A stretch of DNA of 64,000 nt from contig NZ_VDFW01000015.1 in NCBI RefSeq assembly GCF_006152065.1, positions 91,588-155,587 of the forward strand. The letters run 5' to 3'. Positions 19,610-29,323 of the stretch are shown in pieces. The position numbers and the translations under genes are program-made. This DNA is from Amycolatopsis alkalitolerans. GTDB taxonomy: Bacteria > Actinomycetota > Actinomycetes > Mycobacteriales > Pseudonocardiaceae. How positions within the stretch are numbered: the stretch's first letter is position 1; every line of letters begins with the position of its first letter. The notes under the pieces were generated by a model. The model ran no database searches, was not told where the DNA came from, and worked only from the letters and a program-made list of their open reading frames with translations.

Positions 19610-20539
19610 GTGGACGACGAACCGACCATGGTCCAGGCCAAAGCGCTCACGAAGCGGTTCGGCGAGTTCGAGGCCGTCCGGGGGATCGACGTCGAGGTCC
19701 GCCGCGGTGAGGCTTTCGGCTTCCTCGGCCCCAACGGCGCCGGGAAGTCCTCGACCATGCGCATGATCGCGTGCGTCTCCCCGCGCACCGACGGCGATCT
19801 GAAGGTGCTGGGGCTGGATCCGGACAAGCAAGGCCCGCGCATCCGGGCGCGGCTGGGCGTGGTGCCCCAGCAGGACAACCTGGACAACGAGCTGACCGTC
19901 CGGCAGAACCTGCAGGTCTACGGCCGGTACTTCGGGCTGTCGCGGGCGCAGGTCCGGCGCAGGGCGGGGGAGTTGCTGGAGTTCGCGCAGCTGTCCGACC
20001 GCGCGGACGCCGAAGTGGAACCGCTGTCCGGCGGCATGAAACGCCGCCTGACGATCGCCCGCTCGCTGGTCAACGACCCGGAGCTGCTGCTGCTGGACGA
20101 ACCGACCACGGGGCTCGATCCGCAGGCGCGGCATCTGTTGTGGGACAGGCTGTTCCGGCTCAAGGCCCAGGGCGTCACGCTGATCGTCACCACGCACTAC
20201 ATGGACGAGGCGGAGCAGCTGTGCGACAGGCTCGTGGTCATGGACGGCGGCCGCATCGTGGCGGAGGGCTCGCCGGCGGAGCTGATCACGCGCTACTCCA
20301 CGCGGGAGGTGCTGGAGCTGCGATTCCCGCCGGGGCAGGTGATCCCGGCCGAACGGCTCGCCGATCTGGCCGAGCGGACAGAGGTGCTGCCGGACCGGAT
20401 CCTGCTGTACGCGGGCGCGGGTGAGGCGGCGCTGGAACAGGTGCACGCGCGCGGGCTGCGGCCGCTGTCGAGCCTGGTCCGGCGCAGCACGCTGGAGGAC
20501 GTGTTCCTCCGGCTGACCGGGCGGACGCTGGTGGACTGA
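19610..20539 (+). CDS. ABC-2 type exporter ATPase (NodI/DrrA-like)
   Basis: The ATP-binding subunit of a three-gene exporter. Walker A GPNGAGKSST, Q-loop VPQQDNLD, signature LSGGMKRRL, Walker B LLLLDEPTTGLDPQ and switch His TTHYMDEAEQ are all intact. The tail (RSTLEDVFLRLTGRTL) is typical of the drug/lipooligosaccharide exporter class. Length 309 residues from GTG 19610; ATG 19628 is an alternative. The stop overlaps the first permease start (TGATG). The exported compound is unknown. Confidence 0.92.
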   Translation: MDDEPTMVQAKALTKRFGEFEAVRGIDVEVRRGEAFGFLGPNGAGKSSTMRMIACVSPRTDGDLKVLGLDPDKQGPRIRARLGVVPQQDNLDNELTVRQNLQVYGRYFGLSRAQVRRRAGELLEFAQLSDRADAEVEPLSGGMKRRLTIARSLVNDPELLLLDEPTTGLDPQARHLLWDRLFRLKAQGVTLIVTTHYMDEAEQLCDRLVVMDGGRIVAEGSPAELITRYSTREVLELRFPPGQVIPAERLADLAERTEVLPDRILLYAGAGEAALEQVHARGLRPLSSLVRRSTLEDVFLRLTGRTLVD

Positions 20540-21339
20540 TGGTCGTTTCCACGGGACGGGTGGTCGGTTCCTGGCGCGCGGCCTGGTTGCGGGTCGAGGG
20601 CAGCTGGGCCTGGTACCGGCGGTACTGGAAATCCAATCTGTACTCCTCGGGCCTGCAACCCCTGCTGTTCCTCGTCGCGATGGGGCTGGGGTTCGGCTCC
20701 CAGGTCAAGGCGGGGCCGGCGACGGGCGGGTTGCCGTATCTGGAGTACATCGCGCCCGCGCTGCTGGTGTCGGCTTCGATGCAGAGCGCGGTGAGCGAGT
20801 CGACCTATCCGGTGCTGTCGGGATTCAAATGGCAGAAGGACTATCTCGCGGTGACGGCCACCCCGGTCACGCCGGGACAGTTGCTGGGCGGGCATTTCCT
20901 GTGGGTCTCCCTGCGGCTGCTGCTGTCCGGCGTGGTGTACGCCCTGATCGCACTGGCCTTCGGTGCCTGGCTCAACGCCGGGGCGATCCTGGTGGTGCTC
21001 GCGGCCGTGCTCACCGGGGTCGCGTGCGCCGCGCCGGTGACGGCGTTCGCGGCGACGACATATGACGAGGGCACCCGGTTCAACGGGCTGTTCCGGTTCG
21101 GGGTGATCCCGATGACCCTGTTCGCGGGTACGTTCTTCCCGATCGAGCAGATCCCGCTCGCGTTGCGGTGGCTGGCCTGGATCTCCCCGCTGTGGCACGG
21201 GAACCAGCTTGCGCGCGGGGTCACGCTCGGCGGGGTGAGCCCGCTCGCGATGCTCGGGCACCTCGGCGTTCTGGTGGCCTTGTTCGCGGTAGGGGTCTTC
21301 TTCGCCCGCAAGTACTTCTACCGGCGGCTGGTGATCTGA
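20539..21339 (+). CDS. ABC-2 type transporter permease (NodJ-like), first
   Basis: The 266-residue protein has six hydrophobic helices and the ABC-2 signature region (FRFGVIPMTLFAGTFFPIEQIPLALRWLAWISPLWHGNQLARG). It overlaps both neighbours by one base at TGATG junctions, so the three genes are translated together. It should pair with the next permease as a heterodimer in the cell membrane. Confidence 0.9.
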   Translation: MVVSTGRVVGSWRAAWLRVEGSWAWYRRYWKSNLYSSGLQPLLFLVAMGLGFGSQVKAGPATGGLPYLEYIAPALLVSASMQSAVSESTYPVLSGFKWQKDYLAVTATPVTPGQLLGGHFLWVSLRLLLSGVVYALIALAFGAWLNAGAILVVLAAVLTGVACAAPVTAFAATTYDEGTRFNGLFRFGVIPMTLFAGTFFPIEQIPLALRWLAWISPLWHGNQLARGVTLGGVSPLAMLGHLGVLVALFAVGVFFARKYFYRRLVI

Positions 21340-22163
21340 TGGCGACGGTTCTCGATCGGCGGCCCGGGCTGCTGCTGCGCATCCTGCCCCCGGGGCTGTA
21401 CGCGGGCCGGGCGAGCAAGCTCATCGAGCGCTCGATGCTCGCCTACTCCCGGATGTGGCTCGTGTTCCTCTCGGGCGCGTTCGAGCCGCTGTTCTACCTC
21501 CTCGCGTTCCAGGTCGGTTTCGGCAAGCTCGTCAGCGAGGTCGCCGGCCCCGGCGGCCGCCCGATGAGCTACGTCGCGTTCGTCGCGCCCGCGCTGCTGG
21601 CCTCGTCCGCGATGAACGGCGCGATCTTCGACAGCACGTTCAACGTGTTCTTCAAGTTCCGCTACGCCAAGACCTACGACGCGATGCTCGCCACCCCGAT
21701 CGGCCCGCTGGACGTCGCGATCGGGGAGATCTCGTGGGCCGTGCTGCGCGGCGGCCTGTACTCCGTCGCGTTCTTCGGCGTGATGCTCGCGATGGGCCTG
21801 GTCGCCTCGCCGTGGGCGGTCCTGCTGATCCCGGTCGCGCTGCTCGTGGCGTTCGCGTTCGCCGCCATCGGCATGGCGTGCTCGACCTTCCTGCGGTCCC
21901 CGTCACAGTTCGACTTCATCCAGCTCGCCGTGATGCCGATGTTCCTGTTCTCCACGACGTTCTACCCGCTGTCGGTGTACCCGGACGCGCTGCGGATCGT
22001 GGTGCAGTGCTTCCCGCTGTACCACGGTGTCGAGCTGATGCGGGAGCTGTCCGTCGGCGCGCTGAACTGGGGCATGCTCGGCCACCTCGGGTATTTGGCC
22101 GCGCTCGCGGTCGTCGGGGTCTGGGGCGCCGCGCGGCGGCTCACGCACCTGCTGCTGCGGTGA
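21339..22163 (+). CDS. ABC-2 type transporter permease, second
   Basis: A 274-residue paralogue of the preceding permease with six helices; the signature region reads IQLAVMPMFLFSTTFYPLSVYPDALRIVVQCFPLYHGVELMREL. The ATG at 21339 overlaps the previous stop. Its last 23 bp overlap the 3' end of the convergent subtilase gene, so the two transcripts share complementary ends. Confidence 0.9.
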   Translation: MATVLDRRPGLLLRILPPGLYAGRASKLIERSMLAYSRMWLVFLSGAFEPLFYLLAFQVGFGKLVSEVAGPGGRPMSYVAFVAPALLASSAMNGAIFDSTFNVFFKFRYAKTYDAMLATPIGPLDVAIGEISWAVLRGGLYSVAFFGVMLAMGLVASPWAVLLIPVALLVAFAFAAIGMACSTFLRSPSQFDFIQLAVMPMFLFSTTFYPLSVYPDALRIVVQCFPLYHGVELMRELSVGALNWGMLGHLGYLAALAVVGVWGAARRLTHLLLR

Positions 22164-23505
22164 GCGCGCCGTCGGCGTCCACCATGCCGTGGCCGTAGAA
22201 GCCGTTGTACCCGGTGTATCCGGCGCAGAACGCGTCCTGATGCCCGTCGCCGTCGAGGTCGTAGTCGTCTGGGCAGGGCATCGGCCGGGCGCCCTGGTAG
22301 AGCGCGGCTCGCAGCCCTCGAACGGAAATCCCCGGGTGCGCCGAGACGACCAGCGCGGCGACACCCGCAACATGCGACGCCGCCATCGAGGTCCCGCACA
22401 TCGGCGCGTAGCCGCCCGGCACCGTCGAAACCACGCAGTCGCCCCGGTCGCCGCCCGGCGCGGCGAGGTCCACGACCCCGAGCCCGTAGGAGCTGTAGCC
22501 GGCCTTGACCTGGTCGGGCCCGACAGCGGACACCGTCACCGCGTCCCGTAGCGCCGCGGGCAGCTCCTCACAATCCGAGGAGCCCGGCGACACGCCCGAA
22601 CGCGGCGAGGGAGTCAGATTCACCGCTTCGTTGGTCGCCGCGGCGACATCGAGCGTGCCGTGCGAGGTCGCATACTCGACGGCGCGGGCGATCGCCTCGT
22701 GCACGACCGCGTAACCCTCGCGCGGGGCGCACGACCCACCCCACGGGTTGACGTCGAAACTGGTGTTGACCACCGGCAGGTGCCGCGCCGCCGCCCACAT
22801 CAGCCCACATACGGCGGCCTCGGGGGCCACATAGCCGTCGTCGTCGATGACCTTGACCGACGCCACCCGCACACCGGGCGCGACCCCGGTGGTCCCCTCG
22901 CCGTCGTCGGCCGCGGCGATGATTCCCGCCACATGCGTGCCATGGGCGGAGGCGGTGGCCCCCCACGCGTCCGCCGACCGGTCCGGTGCGCCGGTCAGGC
23001 AGCCCGCGGAATCCCTCGCGTCGATCGCTCCGGCCAGGTCCGGATGGGTGGCGTCGATCCCGGAGTCCAGCACTCCGACCACGACGCCGGCATCGCCGTG
23101 GAAGCCGCCCGCGCCGACCGCGTTCAGGCCCCACTGCTCACCGGCGAGGTTCGCGCCCGAAATCTGGTGCGCGGTGAGCCGCGCCGCGGGCAGCCGCGTC
23201 TTCCCGCGGCGAAGCTCTTGCGCGCTGAACGTGCGGCCGGGACCGAACTCCTCCGCGAAGTCGGGATCGGTCGAGGTCACGACGCCTACACTGAGCTGTG
23301 GGTAGTAGATGGCGGTCTGCCCGCATGCGGCGGTGACCTGGCCGTCGGCCTCCTGCTCGGGCGTACCCCGGTCGAGCACCACGAGGTAGCGCACGGTCCG
23401 CCCGTTGTCGCCGCAGCCCTGGTCGGCGTACGCGGCAGGGGCCGGCGCGGCGGCCAGCACCAGGGCACATGCGCCGAGTGCGAGTGACCGTCCGAGCCCG
23501 GACAA
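22141..23505 (-). CDS. Secreted subtilisin-like serine protease (S8)
   Basis: A 454-residue secreted protease: signal peptide (LALGACALVLAAAPAPAAYA), a propeptide-like region, then the catalytic triad Asp147 (VLDSGID), His188 (HGTHVAG) and Ser373 (GTSMAAS), with Asn292 (ATNEAVN) as oxyanion residue. Eight or more cysteines suggest disulfides. An Asp-rich DYDLDGDGHQD loop near the end may bind calcium. There is no C-terminal transmembrane anchor, so it is released and is not a mycosin. It lies alone next to rne on the opposite strand. Confidence 0.92.
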   Translation of the reverse strand: MSGLGRSLALGACALVLAAAPAPAAYADQGCGDNGRTVRYLVVLDRGTPEQEADGQVTAACGQTAIYYPQLSVGVVTSTDPDFAEEFGPGRTFSAQELRRGKTRLPAARLTAHQISGANLAGEQWGLNAVGAGGFHGDAGVVVGVLDSGIDATHPDLAGAIDARDSAGCLTGAPDRSADAWGATASAHGTHVAGIIAAADDGEGTTGVAPGVRVASVKVIDDDGYVAPEAAVCGLMWAAARHLPVVNTSFDVNPWGGSCAPREGYAVVHEAIARAVEYATSHGTLDVAAATNEAVNLTPSPRSGVSPGSSDCEELPAALRDAVTVSAVGPDQVKAGYSSYGLGVVDLAAPGGDRGDCVVSTVPGGYAPMCGTSMAASHVAGVAALVVSAHPGISVRGLRAALYQGARPMPCPDDYDLDGDGHQDAFCAGYTGYNGFYGHGMVDADGALTAAAGA

Positions 23506-23967
23506 TGCGGGAACCTCCAGGGGACCAGCGATACAGGCGAACGCTAGGACACGGCCGGACGCGCGACAAGCCGAGCGCCCAAGTTCGCCCGGGAGGGCAG
23601 TGCCGGACGGTGAGCGCGCGGCCGTCGGCGGCTCGTGTGGGATACTCGGGGTGGCCGCCGAGCCGGGACGCCCGTCAAGCGCGGTGCGAACCGGCGCCGA
23701 TGGCCCGGTGACGTGCGGGAAGAGCGCCAGGTCGTCGCCGCCCGGAGCGGGTGGCTCGGACGATGTGGGAGGCGGTGCGGGAAGCCGCCGGCCCAGCCGG
23801 CACGTGATCGTGCGGACCTGCCGTCGACGGCTGCGCCGTCACGGTGAAGAGGCACAGGATTCCCGCTCGCGGTGACCACCGCGGCGGAACAGACAGGAAG
23901 GGGCCCCTGCGCGGCCGCGTCCTTCCGGCAGACAGCCGGCAGACGCGCCCGGGGGCGGAGGAGACAG
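23506..23967 (+). other. Long non-coding leader region of rne
   Basis: No convincing gene lies in these 462 bp; frames on both strands are arginine/serine-rich shadows. A GATACT hexamer at 23641-23646 is a possible -10 element, which would give the ribonuclease mRNA a leader of about 315 bases. GGGGCCCC at 23899-23906 is a small palindrome. A strong GGAGGAG ribosome site precedes the rne ATG at 23968. A long leader would suit autoregulation as in E. coli rne; that is inference. Confidence 0.4.
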
Positions 23968-26900
23968 ATGACGAACGCGGAAACACCCGCCGAGAACACC
24001 GGCGGGGGCACCGCCGCACCCACCAGTCCGCTGGGCGAACTGCCGGACCGGGTCCGGGTGCACGCGTTGGCGAAGCTGCTCGGCTCGAACAGCAAGGACG
24101 TGCTCGCGAAGCTGACCGAGCTTGGTGAGGCGGCCCGCAGCCCGCAGTCGAGCGTGCCGCGGGAAGTGGCGATCAAGGTGGCCGAGGCTCTCGCGGGTCC
24201 GGCCGAATCCGCCGCGACCGAGGTCGCGGCGGTGCCCGAGCCTGAACCTGAACCCGAACCCGTGCGGCCGAGCGCCCACGTGCCGGTGTTCTCGGCTCCC
24301 TCACCGGTGTTCCTGCCGCCGGAGCCGGCGCCCAAGGCGCAGGAGGAGCCCGCCGAGCGTGAGCCGGAACCGGTCGCCCAGGCGCCCGAGCGTGACACGG
24401 ATGAGGAAGGCGACGAGCTCGGCGGCCGGCGCCGCCGCCGTCGTGGCCGTCGTGGCCGTGGCCGGGGCAAGGGCGGCGACGAGGGCGCCGCCGACGAGAA
24501 CGCCGAACAGGCCGACGAGGCCAAAGCGGAAGACGAGCGCAAAGCCGAAGCCGAGCCCGACGAGGACGACTCGGACGAGAGCGAAGGCGCCAGCCGTCGC
24601 CGCCGTCGCCGTCGCCGTCGCAAGGGCGGGGACGAGGAGCCGGGCGAGACGTCCACGGGCGACGACCCGCCGAACACCGTGGTGCACGTCCGCGAAGCCA
24701 AGGCCGAGGAGAAGAACGGCAAGGAAGCCAAGCCCGACAAGGGTGACGGGGTGCGCAGCGTGCGCGGCTCCACCCGGCTGGAGGCCAAGCGCCAGCGCCG
24801 CCGTGACGGCCGGGAAGCCGGCCGCCGCCGCGCCCCGATCCTGTCCGAGGCCGAGTTCCTGGCCCGCCGCGAAGCGGTCGAGCGCACCATGGTCGTGGCC
24901 GAGCGCGGTGACCACACGCAGATCGGCGTCCTCGAGGACGGTGTGCTGGTCGAGCACTTCGTGACCTCGGCGGGCACGGGCTCGATCGTCGGCAACGTCT
25001 ACCTCGGCCGCGTGCAGAACGTGCTGCCCTCGATGGAGGCCGCGTTCGTCGACATCGGCCGCGGCCGCAACGCGGTGCTCTACGCCGGTGAGGTCGACTG
25101 GGACGCCGCCGGCCTGGAGGGCAAGTCCCGCAAGATCGAGCAGGCCCTGTCCACCGGCGACAACGTGCTCGTCCAGGTCACCAAGGACCCGGTCGGTCAC
25201 AAGGGCGCCCGGCTGACCACGCAGATCTCGCTGCCCGGCCGGTTCCTGGTGTACGTGCCGGCCGGTGGCGCGACCGGGATCTCGCGCAAGCTGCCGGAGA
25301 ACGAGCGCCGCCGGCTCAAGGACATCCTCAAGCGGATCGTGCCGGAGGACGCGGGCGTCATCATCCGCACCGCTTCGGAGGGCATCAGCGAGGAGGAGCT
25401 CGAGCGCGACGTCCGCCGCCTGAAGGCCCAATGGGAGGTCATCAAGGAGAAGGCGGGCACGGCGGCCGGCGGCAAGAAGTCCTCCGCGCCGACCATGCTG
25501 TACGAGGAGCCGGACCTGCTGGTGAAGGTCGTTCGCGACCTGTTCACCGAGGACTTCGCGAAGCTCGAGGTCCAGGGCGGCACCGCCTGGGAGACGATCA
25601 ACGCCTACGTCGGGCACGTCGCGCCGGATCTCGCCGCCCGGCTCAAGCGCTACGTCGGCAACAGCGACGTGTTCACCGACTACCGCATCGACGAGCAGAT
25701 CACCAAGGCGCTCGACCGGAAGGTGTGGCTGCCCTCGGGCGGGTACCTGGTCATCGACCGCACCGAGGCGATGACGGTCATCGACGTCAACACCGGCAAG
25801 TTCACCGGCTCCGGGGGCAACCTCGAGGAGACGGTGACCCGCAACAACCTCGAGTCCGCCGAGGAGATCGTGCGCCAGCTGCGGCTGCGCGACGTCGGCG
25901 GCATCATCGTGATCGACTTCATCGACATGGTGCTGGAGTCCAACCGCGAGCTGGTCCTGCGGCGGCTCACCGAATGCCTCGGGCGTGACCGCACCCGGCA
26001 TCAGGTCGCCGAGGTGACCTCGCTGGGCCTGGTGCAGATGACCAGGAAGAAGGTCGGCACCGGTCTCCTGGAGGCGTTCTCCACGCCGTGCGAGCACTGC
26101 AAGGGCCGCGGGGTGGTCGTCTCGACCGAGCTGCCGAAGGCCTCGAACGGCTCGGGCTCCGGCTCCGCCAGCAACGGCGGGGGTTCCCGCCGGCGCGGGC
26201 GCGGCAAGGCGGAGGAGCCGCAGGAGTCCGGGCGCACGCCTGAGCAGCGCGAATCGGTGGTTTCGGCCGTCCAGGCGATGGCGAACGCCGCGAAGGTGGC
26301 TTCCTCAGGCAAGCCCGAGGCGGAGGCCGGGAAGCCCGCCGAGGCGGCGGCGCTCGAGGGCAGCCACAGGCCGGACACTCCGGCGGAGGGCGCCCCCGAG
26401 ACCGCACCGGAGGCCGCTGCCGCGGTGGAGGCTGAGATCGCGCCGCCGACCGGGGCGTCGGAGTCCGCTGACGAAGCCTCGCGGGCCGCGCAGTCCTCGG
26501 CCGAGGCGCTGGAGACCGCTGGGGAAGCAGCCGCGTCTGGGCGGCTCGCCGCCGAGGCGCCGGAGTCTGGTAGGGACACTGCGCCGGCCGAGCCGGCCTC
26601 CCTCGACGCGCCGGAGACCGCTGGGGATGCCGCCGCACCCGCCGGGCAGCTCTCGGCTGAGGCGTCGGAGTCCGCCGCGGAAGCCGCACGCGCCGGGCAG
26701 CCGTCCGCCTACGCGGCAGAGCGCCTGGAGGAAGCCGCCTCGGCAGGGCACACGTCCGCCGGGCCCGCCTCCACCAGCACGTGGGCGGCCCAGCCCGAGC
26801 CCGCGGAGAGTAAGACCGAGCCCTCGCCCGCCGAGGCGCCGGTGGCGTCCGGCGGCGCGGAGCAGGCCCCGGCCGAGCCCGCCGCGGCGGCGCAGCAGGC

Positions 26901-27024
26901 TCCCGCAGAGCGCGAGAGCGGCGTCGACGTGCCGACCCCGGCCGTGCGCACCGCCCGGCGGCGACCCCGTCGCGCGGCGTCGCGGCCCGCGGGTCCGCCG
27001 GTGCACGCCTCGGACCAGAGCTGA
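23968..27024 (+). CDS. rne: Ribonuclease E/G family endoribonuclease
   Basis: The main single-strand endoribonuclease for rRNA processing and mRNA decay. In 1018 residues: an acidic/basic low-complexity head (about 1-300, with Arg-rich runs RRRRRGRRGRGRG and RRRRRRRRRK), the S1 domain (from about residue 315), the catalytic aspartates in MTVIDVNTGKF (about 601) and IVIDFIDM (about 649), the zinc-link CEHC (about 707), and a long Ala/Glu/Pro tail with repeated SAEAxEsAxEAA units. The central catalytic domain between disordered arms is the actinobacterial plan. The ATG follows GGAGGAG; an in-frame ATG at 23872 has no ribosome site. Confidence 0.95.
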   Translation: MTNAETPAENTGGGTAAPTSPLGELPDRVRVHALAKLLGSNSKDVLAKLTELGEAARSPQSSVPREVAIKVAEALAGPAESAATEVAAVPEPEPEPEPVRPSAHVPVFSAPSPVFLPPEPAPKAQEEPAEREPEPVAQAPERDTDEEGDELGGRRRRRRGRRGRGRGKGGDEGAADENAEQADEAKAEDERKAEAEPDEDDSDESEGASRRRRRRRRRKGGDEEPGETSTGDDPPNTVVHVREAKAEEKNGKEAKPDKGDGVRSVRGSTRLEAKRQRRRDGREAGRRRAPILSEAEFLARREAVERTMVVAERGDHTQIGVLEDGVLVEHFVTSAGTGSIVGNVYLGRVQNVLPSMEAAFVDIGRGRNAVLYAGEVDWDAAGLEGKSRKIEQALSTGDNVLVQVTKDPVGHKGARLTTQISLPGRFLVYVPAGGATGISRKLPENERRRLKDILKRIVPEDAGVIIRTASEGISEEELERDVRRLKAQWEVIKEKAGTAAGGKKSSAPTMLYEEPDLLVKVVRDLFTEDFAKLEVQGGTAWETINAYVGHVAPDLAARLKRYVGNSDVFTDYRIDEQITKALDRKVWLPSGGYLVIDRTEAMTVIDVNTGKFTGSGGNLEETVTRNNLESAEEIVRQLRLRDVGGIIVIDFIDMVLESNRELVLRRLTECLGRDRTRHQVAEVTSLGLVQMTRKKVGTGLLEAFSTPCEHCKGRGVVVSTELPKASNGSGSGSASNGGGSRRRGRGKAEEPQESGRTPEQRESVVSAVQAMANAAKVASSGKPEAEAGKPAEAAALEGSHRPDTPAEGAPETAPEAAAAVEAEIAPPTGASESADEASRAAQSSAEALETAGEAAASGRLAAEAPESGRDTAPAEPASLDAPETAGDAAAPAGQLSAEASESAAEAARAGQPSAYAAERLEEAASAGHTSAGPASTSTWAAQPEPAESKTEPSPAEAPVASGGAEQAPAEPAAAAQQAPAERESGVDVPTPAVRTARRRPRRAASRPAGPPVHASDQS

Positions 27025-27038
27025 GCAGCCAAGAGCAC

Positions 27039-27060
27039 CCCGGTGTGCACCAGCACCGGG
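27039..27060 (+). terminator. Hairpin after rne, probable terminator without U-tract
   Basis: CCCGGTG pairs exactly with CACCGGG around an 8-base loop, 14 bases after the rne stop. No T-run follows, as is common in high-GC actinobacteria; it may only stabilise the 3' end. Confidence 0.5.
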
Positions 27061-27081
27061 ATGCCACGTAACCTATAGGAC

Positions 27082-27101
27082 GGCCCGCGGGTGCGCGGGC
27101 C
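27082..27101 (+). promoter_or_regulatory. Hairpin in the rplU leader
   Basis: GGCCCGCG and CGCGGGCC form a perfect 8-bp stem with loop GGTG, 75 bases before the L21 start. TATAGG at 27075-27080 just upstream could be the -10 element, so the hairpin would form near the 5' end of the rplU-rpmA mRNA. Control by a ribosomal protein is conceivable but untested. Confidence 0.45.
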
Positions 27102-27176
27102 ATGGCGCGACCCTCGGATCGCCCGGCGGTCCGGGTCGCAAGCCCTCACCCATTGTCGAGTAAGCAGGAGACTTCC

Positions 27177-27491
27177 GTGTCGGCGTACGCGATCGTCAAG
27201 ACCGGCGGCAAGCAGTACAAGGTGGCTGTCGGCGACGTCGTCGAGGTCGAGAAGCTCGAGGGAGAGCCGGGCACCGAGCACACCTTCCCCGCCGTGCTGT
27301 ACGTCGACGGCGGCGAGGTCACCACGGACGCCGACGCGTTGGCGAAGATCTCGGTCACCGGCAAGGTCGTCGAGCAGACCAAGGGTCCCAAGATCCAAAT
27401 CCACAAGTTCAAGAACAAGACTGGCTACCACAAGCGCCAGGGTCACCGGCAGAAGCTGACCCGCGTCGAGGTCACCGGTATCAGCAAGTAA
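27177..27491 (+). CDS. rplU: 50S ribosomal protein L21
   Basis: The protein is 104 residues and matches L21 throughout: [25 protein letters not shown] at the start and the C-terminal [27 protein letters not shown]21 binds 23S rRNA in the large subunit. The GTG start has GCAGGAG upstream. The rpmA gene follows after 14 bp in the usual operon. Confidence 0.97.
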   Translation: MSAYAIVKTGGKQYKVAVGDVVEVEKLEGEPGTEHTFPAVLYVDGGEVTTDADALAKISVTGKVVEQTKGPKIQIHKFKNKTGYHKRQGHRQKLTRVEVTGISK

Positions 27492-27505
27492 GGAGCTGAG
27501 CACTT

Positions 27506-27763
27506 ATGGCACACAAGAAGGGTGCTTCCAGCTCCCGCAACGGGCGTGACTCGAACCCCCAGTACCTCGGCGTGAAGCGCTACGGCGGCCAGGTCGTCAA
27601 GGCGGGCGAGATCCTCATCCGCCAGCGGGGCACCAAGTTCCACCCCGGCGTCAACGTCGGCCGCGGCGGTGACGACACGCTGTTCGCGCTCGCCGCCGGT
27701 GCGGTCGAGTTCGGCGTCAAGCGTGGCCGCAAGACGGTCAACATCGTCCCGCGTGAGGCCTGA
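27506..27763 (+). CDS. rpmA: 50S ribosomal protein L27
   Basis: This 85-residue protein has the L27 signature [27 protein letters not shown] and the N-terminal [15 protein letters not shown], whose first residues reach the peptidyl-transferase centre. There is no Firmicutes-type cleavable leader. The ATG has AAGGAG upstream. A strong terminator follows the gene. Confidence 0.97.
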   Translation: MAHKKGASSSRNGRDSNPQYLGVKRYGGQVVKAGEILIRQRGTKFHPGVNVGRGGDDTLFALAAGAVEFGVKRGRKTVNIVPREA

Positions 27764-27793
27764 GAGGCCCGGCGAGACACGCAGCACCTCCGA

Positions 27794-27838
27794 CGAGGGG
27801 CGGGCCCGGAACAGATCTGGGTCCGCCCCTCGTTTTCT
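27794..27838 (+). terminator. Rho-independent terminator after rplU-rpmA
   Basis: A 14-bp stem (27794-27807 with 27819-27832, one G-U pair) is followed by TTTTCTT. It separates the ribosomal-protein operon from obgE. Confidence 0.9.
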
Positions 27839-27874
27839 TGTTCAGGTTGTCCTGAGTAGACAGAAAGGCCCGTC

Positions 27875-29323
27875 ATGGCGTCCCGGTTCGTCGACCGCGC
27901 GGTGATCCAGGTGGCCGCCGGCAACGGCGGGAACGGCTGCGCCTCGGTCCATCGCGAGAAGTTCAAGCCCCTCGGCGGCCCCGACGGGGGCAACGGCGGC
28001 GACGGCGGCGACGTGCTGCTGGTCGTCGACCAGAACGTGCACACGCTGCTCGACTTCCACTTCCGTCCCCACGCGACCGCGGGCAACGGTAAGCAGGGCC
28101 AGGGGAGTCATCGCGCCGGCGCGGCGGGGGAGACGCTTGAGCTCAAGGTCCCGGCCGGCACCGTCGTGCTGGACGAGGACGGCGACGTGGTGGCCGATCT
28201 GACCGGCCCCGGCACAGCCTTCGTCGCCGCCCAAGGCGGCCGGGGCGGTCTCGGCAACGCGGCGCTCGCCTCGCGGGTGCGTAAGGCGCCCGGCTTCGCC
28301 TTGTTCGGGGAGCCGGGGGAGGCCCGCTCGCTTGTGCTGGAGCTTCGCTCGGTGGCGGATGTCGGGCTGGTCGGGTTCCCCTCGGCGGGCAAGTCCTCCC
28401 TGATCTCGGTGCTGTCGGCGGCGAAACCGAAGATCGCGGACTACCCGTTCACCACGCTCGTGCCGAATCTCGGCGTGGTGACCGCCGGGGAGACGGTGTT
28501 CACGATGGCCGACGTACCCGGCCTCATCCCGGGTGCCAGCGAGGGCAAGGGGCTGGGCCTGGACTTCCTGCGCCACATCGAACGGTGCGCCGTGCTGGTG
28601 CACGTCGTCGACTGCGCCACGTTCGAGCCCGGCCGCGACCCGGTGTCCGATGTGGACGCGCTGGAAGCGGAGCTCGCCCGCTACACGCCGGCGCTGGGCG
28701 GTGAACTCGCGGACCGGCCGCGGGTGATCGTGCTGAACAAGATCGACGTGCCCGACGCCGCCGAGCTCGCCGAGATGATCCGTCCGGAGTTCGAGGCGCG
28801 CGGGCTGCCGGTGTTCGAGATCTCGACGGCGACCAGGCAGGGCCTGCGGGAGCTGACCTACGCGCTCGGCGCCATCGTGGAGACGTTCCGCGCGGAGCAG
28901 CCGGCCCCGATCGCGGAGCGCATCGTGCTGCGACCGCAGGCGGTCGACGACGCGGGCTTCACCATCGAGGCCGACCCGGAGGAGCCCGGTGGCTTCATCA
29001 TCCGGGGCGCCCGTCCGGAGCGCTGGATCCGGCAGACCGACTTCGGCAACGATGAGGCCGTCGGCTACCTCGCCGACCGGCTCAACCGGCTCGGGGTGGA
29101 GGAGCAGCTCGCCCGCATGGGCGCCGAGCCGGGCTGCCCGGTCACGATCGGCGGCGTCACGTTCGACTGGCAGCCGTCCACACCGGGCACGATCCAGCAC
29201 CTTTCCGGGCGCGGCACCGACATCCGGCTTGAGGATCGCAGCCGCGTCAGCGCCGCGCAGCGCAAGGAGGCCCGCCGCATCCGCCGGGACGGCGTGCCCG
29301 AGTCCGAACCGGACGACCGGTGA
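27875..29323 (+). CDS. obgE: GTPase Obg (CgtA)
   Basis: Obg is an essential GTPase that assists 50S assembly and stress response. The 482-residue protein has the glycine-rich Obg fold ([26 protein letters not shown]), G1 [10 protein letters not shown] near residue 168, G3 [10 protein letters not shown]4 NKID, and a C-terminal OCT domain. The ATG follows AGAAAGG. Its stop overlaps the proB start (GTGA), an arrangement shared with mycobacteria. Confidence 0.97.
   Translation: MASRFVDRAVIQVAAGNGGNGCASVHREKFKPLGGPDGGNGGDGGDVLLVVDQNVHTLLDFHFRPHATAGNGKQGQGSHRAGAAGETLELKVPAGTVVLDEDGDVVADLTGPGTAFVAAQGGRGGLGNAALASRVRKAPGFALFGEPGEARSLVLELRSVADVGLVGFPSAGKSSLISVLSAAKPKIADYPFTTLVPNLGVVTAGETVFTMADVPGLIPGASEGKGLGLDFLRHIERCAVLVHVVDCATFEPGRDPVSDVDALEAELARYTPALGGELADRPRVIVLNKIDVPDAAELAEMIRPEFEARGLPVFEISTATRQGLRELTYALGAIVETFRAEQPAPIAERIVLRPQAVDDAGFTIEADPEEPGGFIIRGARPERWIRQTDFGNDEAVGYLADRLNRLGVEEQLARMGAEPGCPVTIGGVTFDWQPSTPGTIQHLSGRGTDIRLEDRSRVSAAQRKEARRIRRDGVPESEPDDR

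Noticed and set aside
18137..20446. Minus-strand frame of 769 codons over ndk, IclR and ABC ATPase
   Set aside because: It runs antisense to three clear genes; no family motif appears and composition is Arg/His-rich noise.
24301..26097. Minus-strand frame opposite rne
   Set aside because: Antisense shadow of the conserved ribonuclease core.
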